Source: Niebla homalea (lineage: Eukaryota; Ascomycota; Lecanoromycetes; Lecanorales; Ramalinaceae). Taken from it: DNA of 64,000 bases. Both the position numbers and the translations under genes were made by a program. The notes under the pieces were generated by a model. The model made no database searches and was not told where the DNA came from. It saw nothing but the letters and a program-made list of their open reading frames with translations. Location of the stretch: the NCBI GenBank assembly GCA_019925105.1, contig JAHGAU010000003.1:1550001-1614000 (forward strand). Reading direction: 5' to 3'. Below, piece after piece: positions 45,169-56,285 of this stretch. Positions within the stretch are counted from its first letter, which is position 1. Every line of letters begins with the position of its first letter.

Positions 45169-45186
45169 CCATAAAAAGAGTCAATA

Positions 45187-45873
45187 TCACCATTTGCAGA
45201 AGAATTCCATAGTCATGCATACGTAGTAGGCGTTGATAAATGATTTTGCTATGGTAATTTGTATGGGCATGCCAAGGATCTGGGCTTGCACAAAAACCTT
45301 CTTAACCCACCCCAAAAGCCATGGCACAGTGTCTATGATATCCTTTAGACCGATCATGCGATTTGTTGGCGGTATGGTCTTGCGAGAGACCAATCTGGCT
45401 GTCCCATTCACGGATCGCCTGACACGGGGACACTGATAGGCCTTGTGCCTTTGGCGGTGTTCAGATAAGGTGATCATGGCACCATAGAAGGAACTGTCTG
45501 CCACACCGCGAAACTGGTGATCAAACAGTTCCCCGGACACTTGTATCCTTGCTCGTTCTTTCGGGTGAAGTACTCTTGCCATCAATTCTGCCACAGGAGT
45601 AGCGGGCGTACAGCCAAAATCCGGGAGAGTGTAATCACGATGTGCTGTCTTCTGGTGACCGCAGCGATGGAAGCATCGACTTCATGCTCAGAGAAAGCGA
45701 AACGGTGCCTGAATCGGGCTCTGGACGTAGATGAGGCTTTTGTTTCTCGCTCTTTCTGCTTTGACCACTCTCCAGAGTTCATCCGTGTATCCTCTAAGGC
45801 TTCGGAACTCTTCGTGGCTGAAGGCCTTTATGGAGGTGAGGATTGAAGCCTGTAGGTATGATGCGATCGCCAA
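45187..45873 (-). pseudogene. Coding remnant of unknown function
   Basis: Minus-strand blocks in different frames: AIASYLQASILTSIKAFSH then RSLRGYTDELWRVVKAERAR (to 45688), EHEVDASIAAVTRRQHIVI, and a 135-codon frame (45594-45187) with GELFDHQFRGVADSSFYGA, KAYQCPRVRRSVNGTARLV and IDTVPWLLGWVKKVF. They look coding but are joined only by frameshifts, and the first has no ATG. Directly behind the transposase, tail to tail with it. Confidence 0.35.
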
Positions 45874-46840
45874 TGGATCCTAGATCATGTATTTGGTGCC
45901 AATCAGCAATGGATTCGAACCTCAAGACATCACTGGGTTTGGGAGCGCCCAAGCTCCGTCGACACTGCCGTGGTCTGGAACTCTGTAAAGCACTGGGAGG
46001 GCGGTTTTTTGGAGAGCCCCCGGGGTTTCGAGGGTGGTAAGACCGATGGTTTCAAATGAGAATTGTCTTGATACAGCATTCCAGGCTGACTAGTTCAGAT
46101 TCAAAGCAAAGCCTCCATAAATTGTACGCGATGATCTCAAAGTAGATACTGCTAGAGCGAAACATGCGGTACACACATGACATCGCGAAGCTGGTTTGTC
46201 GTGGAGCGGGGAGCTGTCATCTGTTTGGGTCCGGCTTGATCCAACACGTGGCCTTTTTATAGCGCTGGAAGAAATGCTCTGTGAGGTCTCATTCCTGCGA
46301 TGGACAGGCACCGATTTGCTGCTTCCGTGAATTTCATCATACTCTATGCCTCGTTCAAATAGACTGAAGGGCACCCCTCGCTTGGTGCCATGGAATCTTT
46401 GCAGAGGGACTTCTTGACCGGGTCTACTCGGCCATTCAAGATCTTAGACCAAGGATGTGAACGTCTTCCCTTGAAGTTTTGCATTTGACGGCTTTCGTTC
46501 CACGTCTGTTCGTCAAGGTGCAAGGACGTTCAGCAGTAAATGTAGTCAAAATTGAGGAGATCGATATGCGTCAAGGGAACATGGCCGGTGAGCAGCTGAA
46601 AGGCCTCCATTGGGATCATTTGAGGTTGACATGGAAGAAAAGGGACGACATCCTGAAGACGTGGGCGAGATCCTGTGTCTCCAAGATTAGATGTAGCTCT
46701 GTGGATCGTTTTAGAGGGCCGATCGTCAACGAGATGTCTCTTGTTGTCACATTTGTGCCGTGTAGGAGAGAAAGGTATTGAGGCAGCGGGCTAGGAGGTG
46801 AAATCACTCTTTCTTGCTTGTTTACTCACGGTCCAGTCGA
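45874..46840. other. Gene-poor region
   Basis: Short frames on both strands, no motif. Confidence 0.5.
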
Positions 46841-46899
46841 GTCTTCCCTTTTAAAGTCAGTGCTTGTATTTTGGAATTTGGAAGAGCTTCGTACGAACC

Positions 46900-47450
46900 A
46901 TTGCGTTGCCAAAACGTCATTGGAGATGTCCAGCATCTATTTAGCATGAGAATATTGAATTCAAGAGATCCTTGTGACGGTATATGATGGGTACGTAGAT
47001 AGGGATGTTGAGATCCATTGGCTCTCCTAGCCAGGTGTGACCAGAAGGTTCGTAGCCAGCACCACGTACAGGTTGGTCTCGAGGCTGACCGTAGGTTTTT
47101 CTTTCCGAATTGCTCCAACTTCATCCTTGAGAGGCGGGAACGCAATGTCGTTGAGCTTGGAAACGTGGTGACGAAGTGCTTGAACCTCACTCTCGAGAGA
47201 GTGACTAGTCTCAATTGCCTTCTGGATAAGCTGGGACACGTCTTCACGAAGTGCTTGAACGTCACTCTCCAGTTTCTGCTGCCAATGGTGCTTGAGAAAA
47301 AGTGATGGCAGCAAATTGAGCCAAAATCTTGATGTTGAGGGGGTTGAGAGTTGTGTTGGTGGCAACTTGAGCCTGGATCTCCATATTGAAGAGAAGGAGG
47401 ATGCTCTTCGCCCAGTCAGTCTGAAACATGCCGAAAGGCAGCGGCAAGCC
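46900..47450 (-). pseudogene. Frameshifted coiled-coil gene remnant
   Basis: First block: NMEIQAQVATNTTLNPLNI, LAQFAAITFSQ, to a stop at 47262. A one-base shift earlier moves into a frame with WQQKLESDVQALREDVSQL, SHSLESEVQALRHHVSKL and a Pro/Lys-rich end. The two LES-x-VQALR-x-x-VS helices are a 78-bp internal duplication. A third frame continues with HTWLGEPMDLNIPIYVPII. Heptad-rich with no recognised domain. It might be related to the other coiled-coil genes of this tract, but I see no shared DNA blocks. Confidence 0.4.
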
Positions 47451-49208
47451 TCGCTGGAGTAATGGGTGCCAATACCCCCTTGGTCCAACGGTGTGTATAT
47501 GGTATTCTTTTCATCCAGGTGCCACCTCTCACAATTCTCCCTTGTCATCGAGCATGCGCCTCCCTAACTAGAATGGCCAGCATGAGCAGTTTCAGCCAGA
47601 CTGGAGTACTTCTTGCCTAGCAGGCACTCACCACGCGCTGAGGCCGACGCGTTCGGTGTCTGCCGTTATACAAGCGGCTCAAGGCTACTTGAGCCTTGAA
47701 TGAACAGATCTTCTGTGCTAGATAGGGAAACTCAGGAAGAATGATCATCAACACTGCTCCCTGTCAGTACTCTGATTTGGAGGAGAGGTGGCCATGGACG
47801 GTGAAGAAAATGCATGCGAGAAAGCTGCACCTTCTTGTTCCTTTGCAAAGGATATCATGAGGCAAATGCGCACGGGGGCTCTTCCGTCGATGCAATGTGG
47901 ATGCTAATGGGTTCGTGGCTCTGGACAGGGAATTTGCTCCGGACGTGCAGAACATTTGGAAACGACATTTTTGGCAGTGTGACAGCACGGGAGTCTTCAT
48001 TCCGGAGGCATTGCTCTGTAAGTGTTATGACTGCTCCTGGACCCGCGGAATTCCCTCGCCTGGCACTGCATTTTCTCATGGGATGACGAGAAGCAACGCG
48101 TTCAACAGGCTCAAAAGTAGAATTAAATGAGATCCAAGTAATTTGTACGTCAATGGCAGTCAAGGAAGCCCTTTTGCATCCTAATCTGTGGCTTGACTAC
48201 CTAACACTGTCCACCTTCTTGATAAAGGGGCTTCTATCCCCAAACTAGAACTCGACCAACGCCCGTACAGACTCTGAAGGTAGATTACTTACCGCCAGAT
48301 GAATGTAATAAGGAAGTGGAAGGCATCATACAGGACTTTTCTGAAGTTGTAAATGAGAGCCACAACTGCCCAATTGCCACCCATGGGATCCAGACCTCTC
48401 AGCTCCGCCCCTGATCTCGAGAATTATGTCAGCCGAAAACGGCCGCTTTTACTTCTCCCATCTGTAAATCCTCTTAGGTGATAGTGTGAACCTTGCGATA
48501 CTTTCTTGAGGCTAAGGCGGCCCTGGTTGCCTGGCAAGAAATATCCAGATTCAGAGGATGTGTCCAGATTCAGCCATTGCACCCTTGAGTCGCTTACTCC
48601 TGGCCAATTAGATCCGATGTTCGTACACCTTTTAGTCTCATATACTTGCCGGCTTCCGCATTCACGTCACACTCATGTTTTTTCCGTCGGGTTCCATCCT
48701 GCCACTTGCCAACATAAAAGAGCGTCTTGCTCCTCGAAAATTTCAGCAGTCCTCCTCTCTCTCTACCCTCGCTCTAAGTCAATCATCCAATTATACACTC
48801 AACCCAACCTCCGTCAGCCATCCTACTCTCTGTCTATCCTCTCTCGACATCAATATTTCGATCACACACTCAATCCAACCTTATTCACCTCCCCACAATC
48901 CCCTCCGCCGCAGCCAACATCTTTCTATTGGTGTTCAAGTCCCTTTCCCAACTTCAATACGGCTTTTTTTAGCCCTTTGGGATAGCAATTGGCAGCAGCC
49001 AAGACGGTAATTCTCACCATTCTTCTCCCCAAGCCTCTTTTCTATGAAGGTTTCAAAGCTCATTTACTTCATAGACGCTGCCTCAGTCATCAACAGATCT
49101 GTTTAGGTGAGGTGGGGCCTCGCCGGTCCCTAGCGGGCACGTGGACCTAGTTGGCCACAGAGGTGCGGTGGGATTCCATTGCAGGAATATGTGTGTGCGC
49201 TCTGGGGT
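47451..49208. other. Gene-poor region with an orphan pyrimidine-rich stretch
   Basis: 48680-48970 is strongly C/T-rich (CTCTCTCTACCCTCGC, CTATCCTCTCTCGAC), as in fungal leaders, but no ATG frame of quality follows. It may be an abandoned promoter. Confidence 0.45.
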
Positions 49209-49436
49209 TGTGAGAGATTCAGTTGAAAGGGTAGTCATTATACCACGCCGTTTGTTGCTCTCGACGAAGTTTGCTTCACTCGGCTGGTTGGTCGCCTACT
49301 GTTCCCAGCTCCAAAGTCTGCCGCAGAGTGCGGAGAAGGTGCAGTGGGCCACCCACCAGCCGGGTGAAGCCAACTTCCTCGAGAGCAATGAACGGTGTGG
49401 TATAATGACTATTCTTTCAACTGAATCTCTCGCCAC
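49209..49436. repeat. 228-bp imperfect inverted repeat (hairpin)
   Basis: The left arm, about 49210-49297, begins GAGAGATTCAGTTGAAAG. The right arm, about 49345-49436, ends CTTTCAACTGAATCTCTC. Over about 88 bp the arms pair with roughly a dozen mismatches, mostly G/A or T/C. Matching blocks include AGTCATTATACCAC, TTGCTCTCGA and GGCTGGT. The loop of about 50 bp has its own small stem (CCGC..GCGG). This could be a foldback MITE, an inverted duplication or a hairpin RNA source. No flanking target duplication was identified. Confidence 0.85.
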
Positions 49437-49868
49437 CTCCCCCTGGAATTTGAAGTCCGTTGGGGCTCTTCCGGCTCAAGTTTAAACACGGGGATGATTC
49501 TTGACACCATGGAGCTAGAGGACACTCAACTCCTCCCAAGCACCATATACCGTCTCAAGCCTGAAACGGTTCCATACCCATCAGAAGGTGTCAATTATCT
49601 TTTCCAACCATCGTGAGCTATTTGATCCTACTTTTACACGTATCCAGATTGTCTAACGTCTTACTAGAGTTCTGCAAGATCTGTGTCCGAATTGGGTGAG
49701 ACTTACAGGGTCTTTCTTCTTTTGATAGCTTGTGGGGTACAAAGGAAGGGTGCCAACCCACCGACGTCTGCGTCTGTTGCAGACAAATCTGGTAAGGTCC
49801 AAGTGTAGCTTCTTTTTGCCAAAACGCTTACCGTTGCTAGTCACGTCGGATTTCACTGCACAGAGGTC

Positions 49869-49990
49869 GGGTGGACTCCTCTTTTAGGGTGGACTCCTCT
49901 TTTAGGGTGGACTCCTCTTTTAAGGTGAAACCCTCATTTAGGGTGGACGGGGGTGGACTTCTCTTTTATGGTGGACTCCTCCCTTAACTC
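49869..49990. repeat. 18-bp tandem repeat
   Basis: Three perfect units of GGTGGACTCCTCTTTTAG followed by three diverged ones (GGTGAAACCCTCATTTAG, GGTGGACTTCTCTTTTAT, GGTGGACTCCTCCCTTAA). It ends about 105 bp past the stop codon of the gene at 50094. Confidence 0.9.
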
Positions 49991-50093
49991 TTGGGAGCAT
50001 TGTATATAACAGCTTCAATCTACATCTCTTCTTGATCTACTGTAAACGACTCCCATTCGTGCGTGCACTCGATGTCTACCCCCAAAAATCGAA

Positions 50094-51782
50094 TTACCAA
50101 GTGGGGTTTCTCTGCTCTGTCTCATCCCTATCCTTCTTCTGCCGTAACCACCTCATCTTGTCCCTCAGACCCTCCTTCTGCTCCGGCGAGTCCACGTCTT
50201 TGTTCCCTTCCGATTTCCTCTTCTCTGCCTTCTTGTCTATCTTATCCTGCTCTTTCTTGGCCTTTGCTCTCTGCTTCTCCCGTTCCTTTTCCAGCTTCTC
50301 CTTTTCTCTAAGCCGCTCCTTGGCTTCCTTCTCCCGCTCCCTCTCCATCTTTTGAAGCGTCTTCTCGGCTTCTTTCTCCGCTTTCCCTTCCTCCTTTGCC
50401 TTGTCCTTGTCTTTACCGCCCGCGGAGAGCCTCAAGGCGAGCCGTGACTCGCTCACGAACCTACTCAACCCCCTCCTCTTCCCCTCGCTCGGCACAGCTA
50501 GCCCTGACCGCCTCTCCTCTCCCTCTTCTTCTTCTTCTTCCTCCTCCTGCTCCTCTTCCTTTTGTCCTCCACCGGCGAATGGGTCGCTCACCCGTACCAT
50601 CGATCCAAACACCTCTCTAGGCCCGTATCCCACAGCCAAACCCCCCTCTGTCCCACACTCATCCACGAATTGTGGCCCGCGTTCGTCTTTACCAAGCTCC
50701 TTCAGACTCTCCATGCAGAGGAATTCGTAATCCTCTGCCCTCTCCCACCTATCCATCCCTTGGCAAGGGACCCTCGCCTGTTCTGACCCTTGCCGGCGCC
50801 CCAGGCCGGCATACTCCCCCTCAGGGGTATCCGCATCCCCGTCCTCCCCTTCCCCGCCTTCCTCTATTCCAGTCATCTCCTCCGCCTCACCAACCAAGTC
50901 AGGCACATACACCCCCTCCACACCGACCACCACCACACTCACCGCATTACCCAAACCCTTGAACAACGGCTTGGCCAACGCGCGGTACCGCTGCCTTACC
51001 GTGGGTTCATAGATGGCGCACGTGGGGTGTATCCTCAACACCTCGGGAATCACCTCCACGACCACCAACTCCACCCGGCTCAGGCACGGCATCCCGACCT
51101 GCCACATCAGCACCATCAGCTTCTCCAGCGCTTCGATGATGGTGGTGCCGTTCCCGCCTCGCGGGGGCGCGGCCGCGGCGGGTGGAGCTGGGCATAAGAA
51201 GAAGAGGCCGCTCAGATCGACGTGCAGGTGCACCCGCAGCGAGGTGATCCAGCCCGCGCGCGGCACCCGCGGCGTCGTCGCCGTGGCGGGGCTGAATAGG
51301 CCACCGGCCGCGATGCCGGTGCCGTTGAGGACGATGTTGAAGGTGTTGTTGACGGTGAGGAAGGCGCGGCATTCGCCGTGGAGGTGCCGGCAGACGCAGA
51401 GGACCGCCGACGGGAAGGCGTGCGAGCTGTAGGGAATGAGAGGGCGTGTTGAGGAGGAGGGGGATGGTGTGGTGGTGGGGCTACGGGGGGAGAGGAGGTG
51501 TGTGTAGATGCCTTCGCGGAGGAGGGAGGGGATGCCCAGGAAGGTTGGGTGGCCGAGAGGGTGGTATGTAGGTGTGGAGGAGCCGGATCGGTCGGAGAGA
51601 TTGGAGGGGAGGAACGCAGCTTGGGTTGGGGTCGTTGGTGTAGAGGGTGGAGAGAACTGGGCAGTCTGTGAGGATTCTGCTTGCTGAAATGTTTGGGGAC
51701 CCGGTCGAGGCCTCAGGGGTTGGGGCAAAGCGGCTGAGTGGCGTGGGAGGGAGGAGGAGCGCGGGTTGTAGGGCCTGTCCAT
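50094..51782 (-). CDS. F-box-like protein with a long charged C-terminal helix, 562 aa
   Basis: Single exon from ATG at 51782 (MDRPYNPRSSSLPRH). Residues 1-75 are Pro/Ser-rich and disordered. Residues 78-100 (FLGIPSLLREGIYTHLL) look like the F-box-like LP-x-E-x-R-x-x-I-Y helix found in many fungal proteins, weakly. Residues 105-290 are a mixed domain with hydrophobic strands (SRVELVVVEVIPEVLRIHP, AVSVVVVGVEGVYVPDL), as in the ligand-binding part of such proteins. Then an acidic stretch, a Glu run (about residues 410-425), and residues 455-545 form a very long Lys/Glu helix (EREREKEAKERLREKEK). Nothing indicates secretion. Partners are unknown. The helix could mediate oligomerisation or RNA contact. 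The clean, GC-rich frame supports a real gene. Confidence 0.7.
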   Translation of the reverse strand: MDRPYNPRSSSLPRHSAALPQPLRPRPGPQTFQQAESSQTAQFSPPSTPTTPTQAAFLPSNLSDRSGSSTPTYHPLGHPTFLGIPSLLREGIYTHLLSPRSPTTTPSPSSSTRPLIPYSSHAFPSAVLCVCRHLHGECRAFLTVNNTFNIVLNGTGIAAGGLFSPATATTPRVPRAGWITSLRVHLHVDLSGLFFLCPAPPAAAAPPRGGNGTTIIEALEKLMVLMWQVGMPCLSRVELVVVEVIPEVLRIHPTCAIYEPTVRQRYRALAKPLFKGLGNAVSVVVVGVEGVYVPDLVGEAEEMTGIEEGGEGEDGDADTPEGEYAGLGRRQGSEQARVPCQGMDRWERAEDYEFLCMESLKELGKDERGPQFVDECGTEGGLAVGYGPREVFGSMVRVSDPFAGGGQKEEEQEEEEEEEEGEERRSGLAVPSEGKRRGLSRFVSESRLALRLSAGGKDKDKAKEEGKAEKEAEKTLQKMEREREKEAKERLREKEKLEKEREKQRAKAKKEQDKIDKKAEKRKSEGNKDVDSPEQKEGLRDKMRWLRQKKDRDETEQRNPTW

Positions 51783-52742
51783 GGATTGAGAGGTATGTGT
51801 GCGATTATTGTGAGCTGAAGGCTACTGTGTGTGTCAATGGCGGTGCCGCTGGCGATGATGAGTGGTGATCGGCCCAGTCAGGTCGATGTGATAGCTTGTA
51901 AGGTGCTGCTTGACCAATGCTTGTCGTTCCGCTTGCTCTCACGTCGAAGATGCTTCAGATTTCCGTGCAATTGATGCTGTTGTGTGTAGGTCACCGACGA
52001 ACCCGGTGGCGATACTGTAGGCAATTTGGGCGTCTTGTTGTGACACTCGACGTGACGCTGCTTCTAGCAACACTCTCGCTAGTGCTTTGCAAGCAGTACG
52101 ATGCTTTGCGATGCTCGTATCAATGAGGACAATCAATGGGCAATGACGTCTGTGCCAACGAAATACGCGAAAGTGCGCTGTTAAAGCTGGAGGTTGGAGC
52201 AATTTCGAAACACCAAGGCCGAGTGAAAGAGTCGCAGGGAAGTGTTACAGCCAATCGGCCGTGTCGCGGAACGTTTCAGCAACAAATTTTGCAGCAAGCC
52301 AATAGCATTGAGCACTTTGAACAGCCAGATGTTGCAGTGAAAGCATTCAGAGCTTAGCGACAAGCTGGATAGCGCAATGCTCGACAAGCTGGTCACATAG
52401 GGGAGGAATAAGGGAGCAGGGTACCTTCTAAGCCCGCCAATTGCTTACCGTAGGTAGGGATGATGATGTATTTTATCGCAAGCTCGTGAAAAGGAGGACC
52501 GGATTGGTAGAAGTAGAATGAACGAACGTACGTGTAGTTATTCATTTTGCAAGGAAAGGGGTTAAGAGGAGCAATTGAGACGAACAGTAATGGAACAGGG
52601 CAAACTCCATATTTCCATGAAAAATCATTGCGATTTCTTACTACTCTATTGGCTTAGAAGCCAGTCAGCTGGGTTGCTCATCGTTGATTAAAGTATGTGC
52701 CCTTTTGGGCCTGTAGCGAAACAAGGAAAGCACACACAATCC
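51783..52742. other. Promoter side of the F-box-like gene and 3' side of the phosphatase
   Basis: No supportable gene; short opposing frames at 51917-52396 only. Confidence 0.6.
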
Positions 52743-55700
52743 TCACACATCATTATCTGAAGCACCTTGGAAAAGCTCCATTACAATCCTCATTCGCGCA
52801 ATCAAGGCCTTTCTGTCCTTCTCCGAGATGCGTGACGGTAGGCGAAACAGGTGCTCTGCAAAGTACTGGGCGTAGACACCCTCTGTCAGCTGACGGAGCG
52901 CCTCTCCACCAATGCCAGCAGGCGTCTCGAAAGTCGTCTGCTTGGCTCCATCGGCGACTTGTCTGGCGATATCTGCCAGCATGAAGACAATGAAGGTGAA
53001 GCATGTTGAATTGGCGGGACATTGCGCCAGATTCTCCAGCACCCACCCCTGCGCTTCTTCGACGTCCTCCGGCTTGCGGTTGCGATAGCGGTATATGATG
53101 CCGGTCTCCAGGTCCGCCGTGACTTGGACCGGGACGACCCCGTCCTCCAATCGATCAACGAATTCGATGAGGAGAGTAGCGATTGCCTCGGAGCGGACGA
53201 AGGCGTCCTCCCCGTGTGCCCAATCGGCTGCGAGATCTGCACCAGTGTCCAAGAGCTCCCGGGCGTGAGCTTGCAGAGCTTCATTGGTGGAGGCAGGACG
53301 TTCTGTTTGACCCAAAAAGGGCCATCCTGGCTGCGAGATCCAATTCGGGCTTGATTTGAGATTGTCACAGCCCTGTTCAATGGCTGCAGCGACAGTGGTG
53401 GACAGGTCGTGAGTAAGGCGGAGAAATTCTGCCGGGGCGGAGCGTGGAGCTGGCTTGGCTGGGTCATCGTTCCAGACATAGTACTGCAATTGGCGGACAG
53501 ACGATGTGGGTAGGCGCGTTAGCTCGGGGATGGACCTCCCAAAGGCAGACTGTTGCCAATTCCCATGGATGGGAATGAAATGGTCCCTACCATTCTGAAC
53601 CCGGAGCACGAGATTCTCGTCGAGGCGTTGCACGCGGTGGTTGAGGAGGCGAACATGCTGGATATTGGTGACGAAAATGGTTAGCTCGATGTTGATAGCA
53701 TCACCAGGCTGCACGGTGTACTCGCGTAAGGCATGTGGATTAGGGTTCTGGTTGTCTGATTGGCGATCAAAGCTGATCGCTAGCCATTCTGGCGCAACGC
53801 CGCTGTGACTGGCTGGCGTTTCGGTGGGACGGTCTATGAAGCCAACAACCGCGGCAACCGGGCCGGTATTGGCGACAGTGAGGGAGCACGAGACGGGAAG
53901 CCGGTACCGTACAGCTCCGAAGTCGATAGAGTAGTCTCCAGGGCTGAGATCGGCGGGATAGGGTGAATCAAGGCTCCTGCTTTGTACAATGGTGATGACT
54001 GGACGGCCTTCATTCTCTGCTTGATCGAATTCGCGAGCGATTTGATGTCGGATTCGGGTTCTGCTTTGAGGGTCATATGAGAAGTAATCGATGTCATACA
54101 GGGCCGTAATGGGCTTGTGGTCTGAGGACAGTACGCGTTGATGCGATGTGTACTCCTCCAGATGCAGCGAGTTGAGTTCGCGTGTTAGAGGCTTATCCTC
54201 AAGTGCGTGGATGTCAGTCTCTTCCCCTTCCTCTTCAGCGCCGTCATTCTCCGGGTCATATTCGAAAAGCACGCGTTCATCTTGGGCGGAGTCAACAACA
54301 CCCTGTGTCTTCATTTCGCTGTCTTTGGCCTTGGCCGCGATTCGTTCGGCTGACATCTTCTCGTATTCGAGTCTGTCCTGTCGCGATCTGAAAAGGATCC
54401 TGTCACAGAAGCTTGGTCCGCGCTTCTTTTCGCTTGTGTCGAATAAGCCAACGCTGCCAACGTCGTATTTGTAAGTCGGTAAAAAGTGTATGTCTCCCTC
54501 TCGCCAGCCTTCGTGGAAACAGGTGTGAGAACGAATTTGCTGATGGAGTTGATCGTGTGATAGTAATGAATCGAGCGTTGCTTTGAGCGAAGTGGGATCA
54601 GTAGAAGGGTCGATATGGTCGGTCGAGGCAGTCTCAGGAGCAGCGTGATCAGTGTGGGTAGAAAATTTAGCTGAGACTTGACTACCGCTATCAACATTGC
54701 TCCGCGACGATGATTGGGAAATTGCTAGGTCCTGCTCGGGGAACTTGGGCCGGTTTCGGGGTTCTGATACCGCAGCATTCGGACTTGTTACATTCACCTC
54801 TTGCGCAATCTTGGGTTGCGAAGCACGCCCTTGGCCATATTCACCTTGAGTGTGAAGCATGAGAAGGCGACGAACATCCTCGTCAGGGATACCCTCGAGT
54901 CTGTAATTCAAATCACCCAACCAGAACGCAAAATCTTCATCGCCAATCATTTCGGGTTTGTGCTTTATTGGATGGACACCATCATCGACTGGCTCAAATT
55001 TCGTCTTTCCGAGAATTTGAGCAGCGTCCCAATTTCTTCTTTCAAGACTACTCTTCTCCGTGCCCGCAGATAGATGACAATTGATGAAAACTAATCTGGT
55101 GGTTTCGCCCAGGACGACTCTTACAGAAACCGAACCTTTGTTGGCCATATACCCTAATAGACCAGTACCTACGCTTGATACACTGACGTTAGATATTTCA
55201 GGTAGGATTTTTGGTGACGCATAAACAACGATGAAAAGTCCCAGTAATTGCTGTTCGGCAACGCGATGATAGCCTGGAGGTAAGGCTTCTGCCATTGCTT
55301 GCTTCCATTTCCTTGTCGGCCCCGCATCAGTGTATGGTCTCAGCGTTTCTGTCGGCGATGAGACGTCGACAATCTCTTGCAAGCCGAGGACGTAGAGTCC
55401 GATCTCATCTCCTCTAGAAACCGCGCCTGGATCATCCTTGGGAATTGTAGAGGCTGCCTTAGATTTGGGAACGCTTCGATATTTCTTTCCTGCCCTCTCC
55501 TCTTGATGCTCTACAGACTCTACAGGCTTCCCTCCCTTATCCCCTGCCCCGCCCTCATCATGCAATGTTACGCCAGAAAGCCGCTCAGATATGCCCTTCC
55601 CCTCAACGAACCATCCCTTGATATCCTTTTCCGTGCCATGTAAAGACGCGACATTCCACGTGCCCACCTTTATCCTGATTTTCCTCTTCACAGTGTACTC

Positions 55701-55829
55701 AGCGCGGCGTTTGTAAACTGCTTGTGCAAGGGTGAGCTCGGGGTCCACGTGGACAGGCGACTCAGGTTCCGGAGAAGTAGGGAAAGCCCCTGGAGCAGGC
55801 TCCAAAGGTAGATCTGGCTTTGATGACAT
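52743..55829 (-). CDS. OCRL/INPP5B-type inositol polyphosphate 5-phosphatase, 1028 aa
   Basis: Removes the 5-phosphate from phosphoinositides such as PI(4,5)P2 on membranes. Single exon from ATG at 55829. Domain order is that of OCRL-type proteins. The catalytic domain spans about residues 50-585: GTWNVASLHG (56), YVLGLQEIVD (146), NKGSVSVR (230), NCHLSAG (250), FWLGDLNYRL (302), PTYKYD (451), PSFCDRIL (472) and SSDHKPI (568). An ASH/PapD-like domain covers about 630-770 (IDFGAVRYRLPVSCSLTVAN). A RhoGAP-like region fills about 830-1010. Inserts at 75-140, 335-410 and 500-560 are low complexity and unlike animal OCRL. Odd: the usual PAWCDR/PSWCDR motif reads PSFCDR. All other catalytic residues look present, so activity is expected. 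Divergent from dcp1 across 456 bp. Strong identification by motif. Confidence 0.92.
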   Translation of the reverse strand: MSSKPDLPLEPAPGAFPTSPEPESPVHVDPELTLAQAVYKRRAEYTVKRKIRIKVGTWNVASLHGTEKDIKGWFVEGKGISERLSGVTLHDEGGAGDKGGKPVESVEHQEERAGKKYRSVPKSKAASTIPKDDPGAVSRGDEIGLYVLGLQEIVDVSSPTETLRPYTDAGPTRKWKQAMAEALPPGYHRVAEQQLLGLFIVVYASPKILPEISNVSVSSVGTGLLGYMANKGSVSVRVVLGETTRLVFINCHLSAGTEKSSLERRNWDAAQILGKTKFEPVDDGVHPIKHKPEMIGDEDFAFWLGDLNYRLEGIPDEDVRRLLMLHTQGEYGQGRASQPKIAQEVNVTSPNAAVSEPRNRPKFPEQDLAISQSSSRSNVDSGSQVSAKFSTHTDHAAPETASTDHIDPSTDPTSLKATLDSLLSHDQLHQQIRSHTCFHEGWREGDIHFLPTYKYDVGSVGLFDTSEKKRGPSFCDRILFRSRQDRLEYEKMSAERIAAKAKDSEMKTQGVVDSAQDERVLFEYDPENDGAEEEGEETDIHALEDKPLTRELNSLHLEEYTSHQRVLSSDHKPITALYDIDYFSYDPQSRTRIRHQIAREFDQAENEGRPVITIVQSRSLDSPYPADLSPGDYSIDFGAVRYRLPVSCSLTVANTGPVAAVVGFIDRPTETPASHSGVAPEWLAISFDRQSDNQNPNPHALREYTVQPGDAINIELTIFVTNIQHVRLLNHRVQRLDENLVLRVQNGRDHFIPIHGNWQQSAFGRSIPELTRLPTSSVRQLQYYVWNDDPAKPAPRSAPAEFLRLTHDLSTTVAAAIEQGCDNLKSSPNWISQPGWPFLGQTERPASTNEALQAHARELLDTGADLAADWAHGEDAFVRSEAIATLLIEFVDRLEDGVVPVQVTADLETGIIYRYRNRKPEDVEEAQGWVLENLAQCPANSTCFTFIVFMLADIARQVADGAKQTTFETPAGIGGEALRQLTEGVYAQYFAEHLFRLPSRISEKDRKALIARMRIVMELFQGASDNDV

Positions 55830-56285
55830 GATTTTGAGTCATGATGGGTATTTTGGGTTGTTTACGAAGCGTCTCGGGAATCTACAAGGAGGTTTTGCAA
55901 CTTCCAGGGTCTAGAATCTCAACTTCCATCAGCTTTGAGACATGGTTTAGCGTTAGGGTGTGATTAAGCACGTGACTAGCTTCTCCTTTCTTGTCTGCCA
56001 AGCCTGCATGCTTTCAATATGGAACTTCATTGCCTTCAAGAATCCCAATTTCCAAGCACATAATCGACTCTTAATTATTTTCAACAGGGTAGACTGACGG
56101 AATAGATCTCGCACTGCAAAAATTCGAATTCGATTATTCTAATCTCTCATTTATCAAAATTCTTCCAAGCTCCATTCACTGTCCTACATTTTCTTCATCA
56201 AAAAAGATAGCCATCCTCCTACCAAACCGCGGTCCATACCCCCCCATAAGCACCAATCAAATCTCGCGAATCCACCACCATCACC
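55830..56285. promoter_or_regulatory. Shared divergent promoter, 5-phosphatase and dcp1
   Basis: 456 bp between the two start codons. AT-rich in its middle (56040-56200), C/T- and CACC-rich on the dcp1 side, with CACCATCACCATG directly before the dcp1 start. No specific operator identified. Confidence 0.5.

Noticed and set aside
1..48000. Heavy RIP of the whole gene-poor tracts
   Set aside because: The base composition is not strongly AT-rich and many frames remain open. At most light C-to-T change is indicated at single codons.
48506..49010. Plus frames in the C/T-rich stretch
   Set aside because: Composition alone keeps them open; Ser/Pro/Leu-rich with no motif.
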